A program made the translations under genes and the position numbers. Positions 42,192-51,854 of a stretch of DNA of 64,000 bases are shown here, one piece after another. The stretch is from Bacteroidia bacterium (GTDB lineage Bacteria > Bacteroidota > Bacteroidia > Flavobacteriales > Flavobacteriaceae), in the NCBI GenBank assembly GCA_030427585.1, contig JAUIBW010000013.1, positions 62,001 to 126,000 of the forward strand, in the 5' to 3' direction. The notes under the pieces are model-generated. The model saw only the letters and a program-made list of their open reading frames with translations, made no database searches and was not told the DNA's origin. The first letter of the stretch is position 1, and every line of letters starts with the position of its first letter.

Positions 42192-44084
42192 ATGGACACA
42201 CTAATTTTCTATCAAATCTTAATTTTTCTTTTTCAAGGATTTGTTGTTGCCTTCCTAATATTACTACTGTTTCGTTTGCGAACGATAATAGGCTTAGGAG
42301 TGCTATTCGCTTCTTTGGGATTGTTTCAGTTTGTACAGGTTTTTATGGCTAGTACACTTTACTTTAAAATATCTGATGCTATTGTAGTTTCTCCGGGTTC
42401 ATCTGTTTTATTTTCTGCTACACTTTTTGCTATACTTTTAATATACATCAAAGAAGATGCAATTACAGCTCGAAAACTAATTTATGCATTAGTTATCGCC
42501 AATATTGTATTATGCTTTCTTTTACTTGCTTTTAGAATGAATATGGAAGGTGCTTATAGCTATAATCCTTTCGAAATTTCTACAGATTTCTTCTATACGA
42601 ATGTATTGGTACTATTTGTAGGAACAGGAGTGCTTTATCTGGATGCTGTATTGATCATATTTTTATACGAGTTTATCTCAAAACATACTCCTAGCTTATT
42701 TCTTAGAGTAATGTTTACTATGGTACTAGTCCTTAGTTTTGATGCAATCTTTTTTACACTAGGCTCCTTTTGGTATTTTGAAAACATACCAAAGCTATTG
42801 TTATCAGGGCTATTATCAAAGGGTTCTATGGCTATTTTCTATAGTGTTATATTTACCTTATATCTAAAGTATTTTGAAAAAGAAACCTATCATGTAAATT
42901 ATCTTACTTTTAAAGATATTTTTCATTCCCTAACGTACAAGCAAAAATATGAAGTAGCCGAAAAAGCAGCTCAATTCACTAAAGGCAGATATCAAACGTT
43001 GACCAATCTGATACCTGTAGGTGTATTTATGACTCAAAGTGATGGAAAGACTATATTTGTTAACCCAAAATGGTGTGCTATTTCAGGGCTATCGCAAGAA
43101 GAAGCCCTAAATGATGGATGGCTTAATGCTGTACATCCAGAGGATAGAAAAAAACTAAAACAAGGATGGTATGCGGCTACAAATAAAAAAGAAACCTCTG
43201 ATGCCGAATACCGGTTTATTAAACCCGACGGTACTGTAACTTGGGTATTAGGTCGTGCTATACCCGAATACAATGATAAACATCAAATTATTGGGTATGT
43301 TGGTACTCTAACAGATATTACAGATATTAAGTTATATGAAATTGAACTAAGTCGATTAAAGGAAAAAGCTGAAGAAAGTGATCGCCTTAAATCTGCTTTC
43401 CTTGCCAATATGAGCCACGAAATAAGAACTCCTATGAATGGTATTCTTGGTCTTGCAGAACTCTTAAACGAACCAAAACTTACTGGTGATGAACAGCAAC
43501 TGTACCTTGATCTTATTAAAGAAAGTGGAGCACGTATGCTTAATATTATCAAGGATATTATCGATATTTCCAGAATAGCCGCAGATCAAGTTAAAGTCAA
43601 TATCGAAGAGGTTGATATCAACAAACAAACCAAGTACTTATTTAACCTCTTTAAACCGCAAACAGATAAAAAAGATATTGTACTATCATTATCAAATGAT
43701 TTGTCGACAGAAGATGCAATTATCAAAACTGATAAGGAAAAATTTAATACAATCCTTTCTAACCTGATAAAAAATGCTATTAAATACACGGATGAAGGAG
43801 GAATTGAATTTGGATATCTAAAAGATAAAGATATTCTCCAATTTTATGTAAAAGATACTGGTATGGGAATTGCAAAAGATCGTCAGAAAGCTATTTTTGA
43901 GCGATTTGTACAGGCAGATCTCGAAGATCGATATGCACTAGAAGGCGCAGGTATTGGATTATCTATTGCCAAAGCTTATGTCGAAATGCTAACAGGAAAA
44001 ATTTGGCTGGAAAGTAAAAAAGGTAAAGGATCTACATTCTATTTTACTATTCCATACACCAAAGTATCTCAAATAAAGGTCTAA
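42192..44084 (+). CDS. Membrane-bound PAS-containing histidine kinase, no receiver domain
   Basis: The 630-residue protein has about seven N-terminal membrane helices (residues 5-225), a PAS domain (about 265-380) ending in VGTLTDITD, then HisKA with phospho-accepting H409 in ANMSHEIRTPMNG, and the HATPase domain with N box at 524-533 (NLIKNAIKYT), G1 DTGMG at 556-560 and G2 GAGIGLS at 585-591. It senses a membrane or intracellular signal and phosphorylates a response regulator, which is not encoded nearby. The ATG at 42192 gives a hydrophobic start at once. It is a sensor kinase without obvious partner. Confidence 0.92.
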   Translation: MDTLIFYQILIFLFQGFVVAFLILLLFRLRTIIGLGVLFASLGLFQFVQVFMASTLYFKISDAIVVSPGSSVLFSATLFAILLIYIKEDAITARKLIYALVIANIVLCFLLLAFRMNMEGAYSYNPFEISTDFFYTNVLVLFVGTGVLYLDAVLIIFLYEFISKHTPSLFLRVMFTMVLVLSFDAIFFTLGSFWYFENIPKLLLSGLLSKGSMAIFYSVIFTLYLKYFEKETYHVNYLTFKDIFHSLTYKQKYEVAEKAAQFTKGRYQTLTNLIPVGVFMTQSDGKTIFVNPKWCAISGLSQEEALNDGWLNAVHPEDRKKLKQGWYAATNKKETSDAEYRFIKPDGTVTWVLGRAIPEYNDKHQIIGYVGTLTDITDIKLYEIELSRLKEKAEESDRLKSAFLANMSHEIRTPMNGILGLAELLNEPKLTGDEQQLYLDLIKESGARMLNIIKDIIDISRIAADQVKVNIEEVDINKQTKYLFNLFKPQTDKKDIVLSLSNDLSTEDAIIKTDKEKFNTILSNLIKNAIKYTDEGGIEFGYLKDKDILQFYVKDTGMGIAKDRQKAIFERFVQADLEDRYALEGAGIGLSIAKAYVEMLTGKIWLESKKGKGSTFYFTIPYTKVSQIKV

Positions 44085-44265
44085 TTCTTAGTAGTAAAAA
44101 CAATACATTTCTAAAATACAATTCAAAAGAAATAAAAAATACCGACACTCTTTTTTTCGAGATCTATCCAATCATTTTAAACCATAAGAGTAAAAGATAT
44201 CATATAGGAATGAAGGTCTGCTATTAGTTATTTACTAACTTTCTTGCATCAAAAACATGTATATA

Positions 44266-45582
44266 TTACACCTCAACCCTAATAATCTTAGCTCCTATTG
44301 CTCTAAGGCGTTCATCAATATTTTCATATCCACGATCAATTTGTTCGATATTATGAATAGTTGATGTTCCTTTAGCACTTAATGCTGCAATTAATAATGA
44401 TATTCCGGCTCTAATATCGGGAGATACCATTGTAGTCGCTTTTAATGTAGATTGAAAATCATGCCCTATAATTGTAGCTCTATGTGGGTCACATAAAATA
44501 ATCTTAGCTCCCATATCAATAAGCTTATCTACAAAGAATAAACGACTCTCGAACATCTTTTGGTGAACCATTACTTCTCCTCTGGCTTGAGTAGCTATAA
44601 CCAAAACAATACTCAACAAGTCGGGAGTAAATCCAGGCCAAGGAGCATCGGCAATGGTCATAAATGAGCCATCAATGTAGCTTTCGATTTGGTATCCATT
44701 TGTATGTGCCGGGATATAAATATCATCCCCTACTCGCTCTAGGGTAATCCCTAATTTTCTAAACGTGTTTGGAATCAATCCCAGGTTTTCCCAACTTACA
44801 TTTTTAATTGTAATTTCGCTTTTTGTCATAGCGGCCAGTCCAATCCATGATCCAATCTCGATCATATCAGGTAGCACACGGTGTTCACATCCACCTAAAG
44901 CTTTAACCCCATCAATCACTAACAAATTAGAGCCAACACCAGAGATTTTTGCTCCCATAGCATTAAGCATCTTACATAACTGCTGTAAATAAGGTTCGCA
45001 AGCTGCATTATAAATTGTAGTTGTACCTTTGGCAAGTACAGCCGCCATTACAATATTTGCAGTACCGGTTACCGAAGCTTCATCAAGTAACATATAGGCA
45101 CCTGTTAAACCTTCTGGTGCTTCGACACCGTAAAAACGTTCTTCTTTATTATATCTAAATTCTGCCCCAAGATTAATAAATCCTTCAAAGTGGGTATCCA
45201 AACGTCTTCTTCCTATTTTATCACCTCCCGGACGAGGAATATACCCTTTGCCAAACCTTGCTAATAAAGGTCCAACAATCATAATAGAACCTCTAAGACC
45301 ACTTCCTTCTTTCTTAAACTGTTCACTCTCCAGATATTCTAAATTAAGTTCATCACTCTTAAAAGAGTATTTTCCTTTCCCTAATTTTTGAATTTTCACT
45401 CCTAAATTTCTCAGAATGTCTATTAATTTATTTACATCTCGTATATCAGGAATATTAGAAATTATAACTTCTTCTGGTGTTAATAATACGGCGCAAAGAA
45501 TTTGTAAGGCTTCATTTTTGGCGCCCTGAGGTGTAATTTCCCCTTTGAGCTGATGCCCTCCTTCTATCTGAAAAGTCCCCAT
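44266..45582 (-). CDS. murA: UDP-N-acetylglucosamine 1-carboxyvinyltransferase (MurA) with Asp at the Cys115 position
   Basis: This 438-residue enzyme catalyses the first committed step of peptidoglycan synthesis, adding enolpyruvate to UDP-GlcNAc. The active-site loop reads RPGGDKIGRRRLD with D121, where E. coli has Cys115. This Cys is the fosfomycin target, so resistance to that drug is expected. Lys22 in PQGAKNEAL is intact, as are the conserved Arg residues. It is 45 bp downstream of DUF4290 on the minus strand and so probably co-transcribed. Confidence 0.95.
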   Translation of the reverse strand: MGTFQIEGGHQLKGEITPQGAKNEALQILCAVLLTPEEVIISNIPDIRDVNKLIDILRNLGVKIQKLGKGKYSFKSDELNLEYLESEQFKKEGSGLRGSIMIVGPLLARFGKGYIPRPGGDKIGRRRLDTHFEGFINLGAEFRYNKEERFYGVEAPEGLTGAYMLLDEASVTGTANIVMAAVLAKGTTTIYNAACEPYLQQLCKMLNAMGAKISGVGSNLLVIDGVKALGGCEHRVLPDMIEIGSWIGLAAMTKSEITIKNVSWENLGLIPNTFRKLGITLERVGDDIYIPAHTNGYQIESYIDGSFMTIADAPWPGFTPDLLSIVLVIATQARGEVMVHQKMFESRLFFVDKLIDMGAKIILCDPHRATIIGHDFQSTLKATTMVSPDIRAGISLLIAALSAKGTSTIHNIEQIDRGYENIDERLRAIGAKIIRVEV

Positions 45583-45627
45583 GTAATCGTTACTCGTTAG
45601 TGGTTAGTAATTGGTAGTTGATTAATT

Positions 45628-46275
45628 TTAATAGCGTTTTTTACCACGATTGTTTCGGTAATTCTTTTTACCGCTATTATTAGAATTGTGTTTTTTCTTT
45701 TTTCCTCTCATCAGATTAGATGAATCCGTAAGATCTTCATTACTTCCTTTAAGATCGATCTTACCATCACTCAATTCAAACAAATGATTAAAAATAACAC
45801 TATCTTCTACTGTATCTTTATTCCAGTTCAGATAGCATTTTTTCATATGATTAGCAATCGTTAAAGTAAGTGCATTTTTTAAATCTCCATCTTCCCAACC
45901 ATTTGCAACATCTATCATTCGTTTAATATTGTTTCCATAAAAACGATATTTCGGAAAATTCTGAGGATATTTAAGAGGTTCTGGTCTTTCCTGTAATTTT
46001 TCTTTAGTCAATACAGGAAAAGGAGTATCTACATCTAATTTAAAATCACTCATTATAAACAACTGATCCCATAATTTATGCTGAAACTCTGGTACATCTC
46101 GTAAATGTGGCTGCAGGTTACCCATTACTGCTATAATCGACTTTGCAACCTTATTACGTTCTTCACGATCTTCGATAGCAACTGTATGGTTTATCATTTT
46201 TTGCATATGACGACCATATTCTGGGATAATGAGCTTTTCGCGCTCGGTATTGTATTCTATATTATATATATCCAT
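45628..46275 (-). CDS. DUF4290 domain-containing protein
   Basis: The 215-residue protein has the DUF4290 hallmark YNTEREKLIIPEYGRHMQKMI at the N-terminus and LWDQLFIMSDFKLDVDTPFP in the middle. It ends with a very basic, low-complexity tail from about residue 190 (KKKKHNSNNSGKK, then RNNRGKKRY) that could bind RNA or DNA. The family is restricted to Bacteroidota and has no known function. It precedes murA by 45 bp in what looks like an operon. Confidence 0.87.
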   Translation of the reverse strand: MDIYNIEYNTEREKLIIPEYGRHMQKMINHTVAIEDREERNKVAKSIIAVMGNLQPHLRDVPEFQHKLWDQLFIMSDFKLDVDTPFPVLTKEKLQERPEPLKYPQNFPKYRFYGNNIKRMIDVANGWEDGDLKNALTLTIANHMKKCYLNWNKDTVEDSVIFNHLFELSDGKIDLKGSNEDLTDSSNLMRGKKKKHNSNNSGKKNYRNNRGKKRY

Positions 46276-46603
46276 AAAATGTATGTGAAAATTGTGTAGA
46301 GATAGCCTAAAAAATCAATATGTAAGTTGTTGTGAAAATAAGCTCTTGAAAACTATTTATAAGTAATTATGTATAAACTCTTTAGATTCCGTTTGACAAT
46401 TGATTACTTTTCGGACTATTCTATAATTCGTTTCGCAAAATACTAAAATAAAATAAGTAAGCTACTGTCAATACTATATTTTATTTATTAATCAATGGTA
46501 TTTAACAAAGAAAAACAGCTATTAAAGTGGTCTCAACTTTTATGCTTACCTATAAATTGGTTGTTTTATCTCTTTACGACCTTTATTTTGCACACCTAAA
46601 ATA
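46276..46603. other. Intergenic region of 328 bp, nothing supported
   Basis: A plus-strand 34-codon reading frame (46495-46599) without support is the only ORF. No TAnnTTTG box for the minus-strand DUF4290 gene was seen at its 5' end. Confidence 0.35.
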
Positions 46604-46903
46604 CTATAAAGAAATCACCCCTTCTACTTTTTCAGCAACTTCTTTATATTTAGTAATCACCTGATCTGGATTTTTCATTCTAACATTGATAGACACACTG
46701 GTATATTTACCATTTTTAGACTGTTTTGTCTGAATTACCGAGCCTAGATTATCGAAAATTGATTCAATCTGTTCAATCTTTTCTGTATTTGTAGGCACAA
46801 TAAATTTATATAAATATGAAGTTGGCCATAGTGATGTATTTGCCAACTGCTCTTTTAGTTTTTTATAAAATTCTTCAGGGTCTTTCATAGTAACATGTAT
46901 CAA
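46604..46903 (-). CDS. DUF493 (YbeD-like) family protein
   Basis: The 99-residue protein has the ferredoxin-like DUF493 pattern: KDPEEFYKKLKEQLANT, WPTSYLYKFIVPTN, and KYTSVSINVRMKNPDQVITKYKEV (in parts). YbeD in E. coli is of unknown function and is structurally similar to ACT-type regulatory domains. It is close to the Mo-hydroxylase operon but separate. A TATCTTTG box is just upstream on the minus strand. Confidence 0.87.
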   Translation of the reverse strand: MIHVTMKDPEEFYKKLKEQLANTSLWPTSYLYKFIVPTNTEKIEQIESIFDNLGSVIQTKQSKNGKYTSVSINVRMKNPDQVITKYKEVAEKVEGVISL

Positions 46904-46917
46904 ATCAAAATTTAGGC

Positions 46918-46925
46918 CAAAGATA
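46918..46925 (-). promoter_or_regulatory. -7 promoter box of the DUF493 gene
   Basis: The plus strand reads CAAAGATA, which is TATCTTTG on the minus strand, a full TAnnTTTG match 15 bp from the ATG at 46903. No -33 TTTG is seen at 19-21 bp. Confidence 0.45.
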
Positions 46926-46975
46926 CATCTTATGATTTATAAAAACGAAGTTACATAGAAACTCCCTTTGTTTTT

Positions 46976-47593
46976 TTAAAAAGAAAAATTGTTTTTTGTA
47001 ATAGCATAATATTGTGCTATCGTATCAATATCTACTCCTTTACCAAGAGCATCAACTGTATTTATATGATCTATATGCTTTTTAATAATGTATCGTGCAC
47101 CAAAATCTGACTGTAATTGCAATAATTCACAGAAATATTGAGATGGAATAATTGCAGGAACCCCAATACCAGAACCCAAATCTGTAGCAGTAATAACACT
47201 TGGTGCTTTGCTAAATTGAGTAACTAATGCATTAAAATGAGTTGTATCTAATAGTGGTTGATCTACCAGTGAAATTAACACTCCATCGCACGACAATTTG
47301 TCTTGTTGTATAGCTTCAATTCCAGAACGTATTGTAGATCCCATTCCCGATTGCCATTCTGCATTTTTGAGTATGGTAACAGGAAAATGACAAATCTCTT
47401 TGTATACGGTGTCATAATACGCTCCCAAAACCACATAGATTGATGTTTCTTCTATTAGCAGTGCCCTCTCTATAGCATGACCAATTAATGTAGTATTGTG
47501 CCATGGCAATACTTGTTTTGGTTCTCCCATTCTACTAGAAGAACCTGCTGCAAGGATTAGTTGTGTTATTTTAAGTTTTGGTAGGAATGGCAT
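46976..47593 (-). CDS. MocA-like molybdopterin cytidylyltransferase family protein
   Basis: The 205-residue nucleotidyltransferase has LILAAGSSSRMGEPKQVLPW at residues 13-32, where the nucleotide-binding Gly/Arg/Lys residues lie, and LISLVDQPLLD near 105. In this operon it probably attaches CMP to molybdopterin for the adjacent Mo-hydroxylase. It begins within the last 23 bp of xdhC, so the genes overlap. GTP-type MobA specificity cannot be excluded. Confidence 0.85.
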   Translation of the reverse strand: MPFLPKLKITQLILAAGSSSRMGEPKQVLPWHNTTLIGHAIERALLIEETSIYVVLGAYYDTVYKEICHFPVTILKNAEWQSGMGSTIRSGIEAIQQDKLSCDGVLISLVDQPLLDTTHFNALVTQFSKAPSVITATDLGSGIGVPAIIPSQYFCELLQLQSDFGARYIIKKHIDHINTVDALGKGVDIDTIAQYYAITKNNFSF

Positions 47594-48626
47594 TTATTTT
47601 TTTCCTTTTAGGGTCATCATGAATTGCTCCTTTCTTTGCCTGCAATGGTATCGGATTTTGACCTCTGATTACAGATAATATTTCAGCAATTATTGAAATG
47701 GCAATTTCCTGAGGAGTTTCTGCCCCCAGATTTAAACCGGCAGGGCCATGAATAGCATCAAGAAATCTATCGGTAACCTCGGGAAAATATTCTATAAAAG
47801 CAGATAATAGTTTTTCTCTACGCTGTGCAGGTCCCAATAATCCGATATACACCGGACTGGTTTCTTTTAATGCCTGAAGATATAATAAATCTTTAGCAAA
47901 ATTATGAGACATTAGAATGACAGCTGTCTGATCATCTATATGATCTATACTCAAATCTTCTGGAGTACTATGAATTATCTCTTTAGCTCCCGGAAAATCT
48001 TCTAGTTCTTTAGGATGTTGTGGCGAACCTACGATATCTACTTCCCAGCCAGTGGCTGATGCCAATTTGCATAATTGTACCGCATCGTGCTCTGTACCAA
48101 TAATTATTAACCTGAAACAAGGTTGCATTTTCCTCACAAAACTCTCTAAACAATCACCTGGCTTGGTATCTTGCGAAAAACAAAACGCCTGATCTCCTTT
48201 AAATTGAACAATAGATCCCATAGTAGAGATTTCCCGTTCTGTTTTTGAATACCATGATTTAATTTCAAAAGGTACTCTGGATTTTAAGTGTCTTTGTATT
48301 GTTGCAATCTCAATAGTACTAATATCAAAAGTTTCAATCAAAATATACAATAGTCCTTCGCACCCCAGCCTATATTTACCATCATAGGCCATCATTTTGG
48401 GTTCTCCGGAAACGAAAACAGATTGTGCCTGTCGTAACACTTCTTTTTCAACGCATCCCCCACTTACAGCACCTGTCATTTTTCCATTTTGAAGAATAAG
48501 CATACCAACTCCTGGTCTTCGATAAGAAGATCCTTCTACGTCTACTACTGTAGCCATAACAGCAGGTATTCCCTGCTGTTTGGCTTTATGATAAGATTCT
48601 ATTATTTCTTTGAATTCGTGTGTCAT
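47571..48626 (-). CDS. xdhC: XdhC-family molybdenum-cofactor maturation protein
   Basis: The 351-residue protein has the XdhC_CoxI domain at the N-terminus (VEGSSYRRPGVGMLI, GAVSGGCVEKEV) and a C-terminal Rossmann domain (PCFRLIIIGTEHDAVQLCKLA near residue 180, VILMSHNFAKDLLYL). XdhC binds Mo cofactor, recruits the sulfurase and loads sulfurated cofactor into the hydroxylase. It lies 7 bp after the large subunit and overlaps the MocA-like gene by 23 bp, which fits a maturation role for this operon. Confidence 0.9.
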   Translation of the reverse strand: MTHEFKEIIESYHKAKQQGIPAVMATVVDVEGSSYRRPGVGMLILQNGKMTGAVSGGCVEKEVLRQAQSVFVSGEPKMMAYDGKYRLGCEGLLYILIETFDISTIEIATIQRHLKSRVPFEIKSWYSKTEREISTMGSIVQFKGDQAFCFSQDTKPGDCLESFVRKMQPCFRLIIIGTEHDAVQLCKLASATGWEVDIVGSPQHPKELEDFPGAKEIIHSTPEDLSIDHIDDQTAVILMSHNFAKDLLYLQALKETSPVYIGLLGPAQRREKLLSAFIEYFPEVTDRFLDAIHGPAGLNLGAETPQEIAISIIAEILSVIRGQNPIPLQAKKGAIHDDPKRKKINAIPTKT

Positions 48627-48633
48627 AAGTGTA

Positions 48634-50799
48634 CTATCCCAATGGTGCTTTGGAGTTCATATTTTTAATAAAAGGTTGCTTATACAATCGTATCCCTTTT
48701 GCTGCCTTAATTGCATTTGCTACAGCAGCTCCTGCTGGAGGTAATGTGGGCTCTCCTAGCCCAGTTGGGGCAATATCACTTTCTATAAAATGTGTTTCGA
48801 CCACAGGAGTTTCATTAATTCGAATTAAACGATAGGTATTAAAATTCTTGTCTTGAGGCACTCCATCTTTAAATGAAAAATCGCCATACATCGCATGACC
48901 TACACCATCAATAACTCCACCTTCAATCTGATTTTTGGCTCCGAGTGGGTTGACTACGATTCCACAATCTACAACACAAGTAACTTTTTTAACTACAGGA
49001 ATATTATTCTCTAATACTACATCTGCCACCTCTGCTACATGGGTATTATGACAATAATATGCACTAAATCCCTGATATGTTCCTTCTTTTGTTTTTCCCC
49101 ATCCCGATTTATCTACAGCTACTTTTATTACTTTCTCTAATCGTTCTGGAGAATATTGAATTCTCTCATCTGTAGTTCCTTTTACTTTCTGTAATAAGTC
49201 TAAACGAAGTTGAATACGATCAATTTCAAGGAGTTCTGCCAATTCATCAAAGAAGCTTTGTTCTGCAAAAGACAAGAAATTAGCATACGGGGCTCTCCAG
49301 GCTCCTGTTGTAATTTTACTATTATAATTGGCAACATCTACCTGATAATTTTCAATAGCTCCGGCCGGAAAAAAATTAGGGATTAACCCATACATATTCG
49401 AATTTACAGAAGCTTCTTTTAGATGATATCCACTTATTTTACCGTCCTTAATAGATGCGCTAATTTTATATTTTATTGCCGGACGATATATCCCGGCAGA
49501 CATGTCATCTTCTCTAGAATATACTACTTTAACAGGTTTCTGGGCAATTTTCGATATTTCTGCTGCTTCCAAAGCAAAATCACCATAAAGCCGTCTTCCA
49601 AAACCACCTCCCATTCTGGTCATTTCTACAGAAACATCTTCTGGATCACGCTCTAATAAATTAGCCACTCTACGCGCTGTACCTGCTGGTGTTTGTATAG
49701 GTCCGACCAGACGAATTTTTTCTGGAGTAACATCTGCAAAGAAATTCATGGGCTCCATACAATTATGGGGTAAAAATGGTGATTCATAAATTCTCTCTAT
49801 CACCTGATCTGCCTGAGCAAATGCTTTTTTTACATCACCATCGGCACGTAGGGTATTAAACTCTTTTCCATTAAGAAGATCCATTAGTATTTTATCATGA
49901 TCTTCTGTGTTTTCTAATTTCGAATCTGAAGTCCAATTAGCATTCAATGCTTTTTTTCCTTTCATTGCTGTCCAGGTATCTTTTGCTAAGACTGCAATTT
50001 TATCACCAAACTTAACTACGTCATGTACTCCAGAAATAGCTCTAACCGCAGTGTCATCAAAGTCAACCAGTTTTTTGCCAAAAGCAGGAGGCCTCAATAC
50101 CGATGCATATACCATTCCTTCTTCCTTATAATCCATTCCGTAAAGAGATTTTCCGGCAATAATTTTATCTACATCTACATTAGAAATATTTTTTCCTATG
50201 ATTTTAAAATCCTTAGGGTTTTTTAGTGTTATATTTTCCGGAACTTCAAGAGCTGCTGCTTCTTTAACTACATCTCCGTATCCAAGTTTATCACCATTGG
50301 CATTAATAATTACTCCGTTTTCTGTTTTACATTCTGAAGCATCCACTCCCCATTTGGCTGCTGCTGCATTAATTAGCATCTGTCTTGCTGTGGCTCCCGT
50401 TTGGCGTAGGGGTTCCCATCCTTGTCTTAGCGATTGGCTTCCTCCGGCCACTTGCCGTGTAAAATTTTTGGTATCTAATGCCCCTTGCGCAACATGTACA
50501 TTATCCCATGAGACATCAAGTTCTTCTGCAATAAGCATAGGCATAGACGTTTTAACCCCTTGACCTATTTCTGGGTTTGGAGAGAAGATCGTTACCATAC
50601 CATTATCAGCTATTTTGATAAAGGCATTAAAATCATTAAAATTTAATTGAGAAATATCGATGGGTATATCGACAGGTGGTTTCGCTTCAGGTTTACATGC
50701 CTGAAATAAATTAAACCCAATTAACATTCCGCCACCAGCCAATGCCGATGTTTTTATAAATGACCTTCTGCTAAATGAAGGTGATATATTATTTTTCAT
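48634..50799 (-). CDS. Molybdopterin-binding subunit of an isoquinoline 1-oxidoreductase/aldehyde oxidase-like enzyme
   Basis: The 721-residue protein opens with a Tat signal (RRSFIKTSALAGGGMLIGFN, residues 9-28; a Cys follows near residue 33). It continues with the Ald_Xan_dh_C and molybdopterin-binding domains (GGGFGRRLYGDFALEAA; GAWRAPYANFLSFAEQSFFDE; GLGEPTLPPAGAAVANAI near the end). The IorB subgroup lacks a separate FAD subunit. With the 2Fe-2S subunit it oxidises aromatic heterocycles or aldehydes in the periplasm. Substrate is not predictable. Confidence 0.88.
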   Translation of the reverse strand: MKNNISPSFSRRSFIKTSALAGGGMLIGFNLFQACKPEAKPPVDIPIDISQLNFNDFNAFIKIADNGMVTIFSPNPEIGQGVKTSMPMLIAEELDVSWDNVHVAQGALDTKNFTRQVAGGSQSLRQGWEPLRQTGATARQMLINAAAAKWGVDASECKTENGVIINANGDKLGYGDVVKEAAALEVPENITLKNPKDFKIIGKNISNVDVDKIIAGKSLYGMDYKEEGMVYASVLRPPAFGKKLVDFDDTAVRAISGVHDVVKFGDKIAVLAKDTWTAMKGKKALNANWTSDSKLENTEDHDKILMDLLNGKEFNTLRADGDVKKAFAQADQVIERIYESPFLPHNCMEPMNFFADVTPEKIRLVGPIQTPAGTARRVANLLERDPEDVSVEMTRMGGGFGRRLYGDFALEAAEISKIAQKPVKVVYSREDDMSAGIYRPAIKYKISASIKDGKISGYHLKEASVNSNMYGLIPNFFPAGAIENYQVDVANYNSKITTGAWRAPYANFLSFAEQSFFDELAELLEIDRIQLRLDLLQKVKGTTDERIQYSPERLEKVIKVAVDKSGWGKTKEGTYQGFSAYYCHNTHVAEVADVVLENNIPVVKKVTCVVDCGIVVNPLGAKNQIEGGVIDGVGHAMYGDFSFKDGVPQDKNFNTYRLIRINETPVVETHFIESDIAPTGLGEPTLPPAGAAVANAIKAAKGIRLYKQPFIKNMNSKAPLG

Positions 50800-50910
50800 C
50801 TGTTCTTTTTTTATTGTTTTTGATTGTCAGATGGAATTCGCCATTGAACATCTCAGTTGGTATCCGCCAAATTGTTATGGCTCATTTCATACGTTTAAAA
50901 TTTAAAAAGG

Positions 50911-51372
50911 TTAACTCATTTTACTGGCAGCAACTTCTACAGCTTCTTCTATTCTGTTGTACGAAGCGCATCTACATATATTACCACTCATTGCATCCCT
51001 GATTTCTGATTTACTGGGGTTTGTGTTTTGCTTTAAGAAAGCGGCGGCAGACATCATTTGCCCTGCCTGGCAATATCCGCATTGTGGTACATCTACTTCT
51101 TTCCAGGCTTGTTGAACAGGATGCGAAGCATCTTCAGATAAGCCTTCGATTGTAGTAATTTCCATGTTTTCTACCATAGAAACCTGAAGTAAGCAGCTTC
51201 TGTTAGCAGAACCATCTACATGTATGGTACATGCTCCGCATTGACCTATACCACAGCCAAATTTGGTGCCAACCATATCAAGGTGATCTCTTAATATCCA
51301 TAAAAGAGGAGTATCCTGATCAGCCTCGACACTATGAGATTGACCATTAATTTTTAAATTATAAACAGGCAT
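50911..51372 (-). CDS. [2Fe-2S] subunit of the molybdenum hydroxylase (IorA-like)
   Basis: The 153-residue protein carries both clusters of the family. The plant-type ferredoxin set is C40, C45, C48 and C60, and the second alpha-helical set is C98, C101, C133 and C135. It transfers electrons from the molybdenum centre of the adjacent large subunit. It is first in the operon, with 111 bp before the large subunit. No Tat signal is present, so it would be carried along with the Tat-exported partner. Confidence 0.92.
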   Translation of the reverse strand: MPVYNLKINGQSHSVEADQDTPLLWILRDHLDMVGTKFGCGIGQCGACTIHVDGSANRSCLLQVSMVENMEITTIEGLSEDASHPVQQAWKEVDVPQCGYCQAGQMMSAAAFLKQNTNPSKSEIRDAMSGNICRCASYNRIEEAVEVAASKMS

Positions 51373-51854
51373 GAGTTTTAATTTTTTAAAATTTGTATTT
51401 AACTAGTCTAAATAAAGCAAATGCACATCAATTGCTATTGAAGTTACTAAAAATTCATTATGCTGATTCAACTTTAACAGATCATTACCAATTAATTATG
51501 ATTCTTAAAAATCGAAATTAAATAAATAGTATTTTATATAATATTATGGAATATAAATAACACAATCTTTTTTCTTTGCATAAAATCTTTTTGCTGAATA
51601 GCTTGATTACTCCTTCAAATTGAATAGCTATCTCGATATCCTGTAAAAAACTAAATATTTGTATTTCATCGAGATGTAGATGTTATTTAGAGCGTATTAT
51701 GATCCATTTTACCTTCATACATAGAATATATATCTAATTTCTGTAATTATCTTACTATACATCAAACGGTTTCGGTTTGTTAGCATAGAAAACTTTAAAC
51801 AACTTCTTTTCAAAATCCTTTTATAATTCCGAAATTTGCATCAAAATTATTCCT
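51373..51854. other. Intergenic region of 482 bp with divergent promoters expected, none identified
   Basis: It separates the minus-strand Mo-hydroxylase operon from the plus-strand AAA NTPase gene. It is AT-rich. I found no perfect TAnnTTTG box or hairpin on either strand that I would defend. Confidence 0.35.

Noticed and set aside
42125..42352. 75-residue ORF at the 5' end of the kinase gene
   Set aside because: It overlaps the kinase in another frame and has no domain; the kinase reading is clearly real.
46495..46599. 34-residue plus-strand ORF with a hydrophobic end
   Set aside because: No promoter, terminator or recognisable pattern supports it, and short ORFs of this size are expected by chance in AT-rich DNA.
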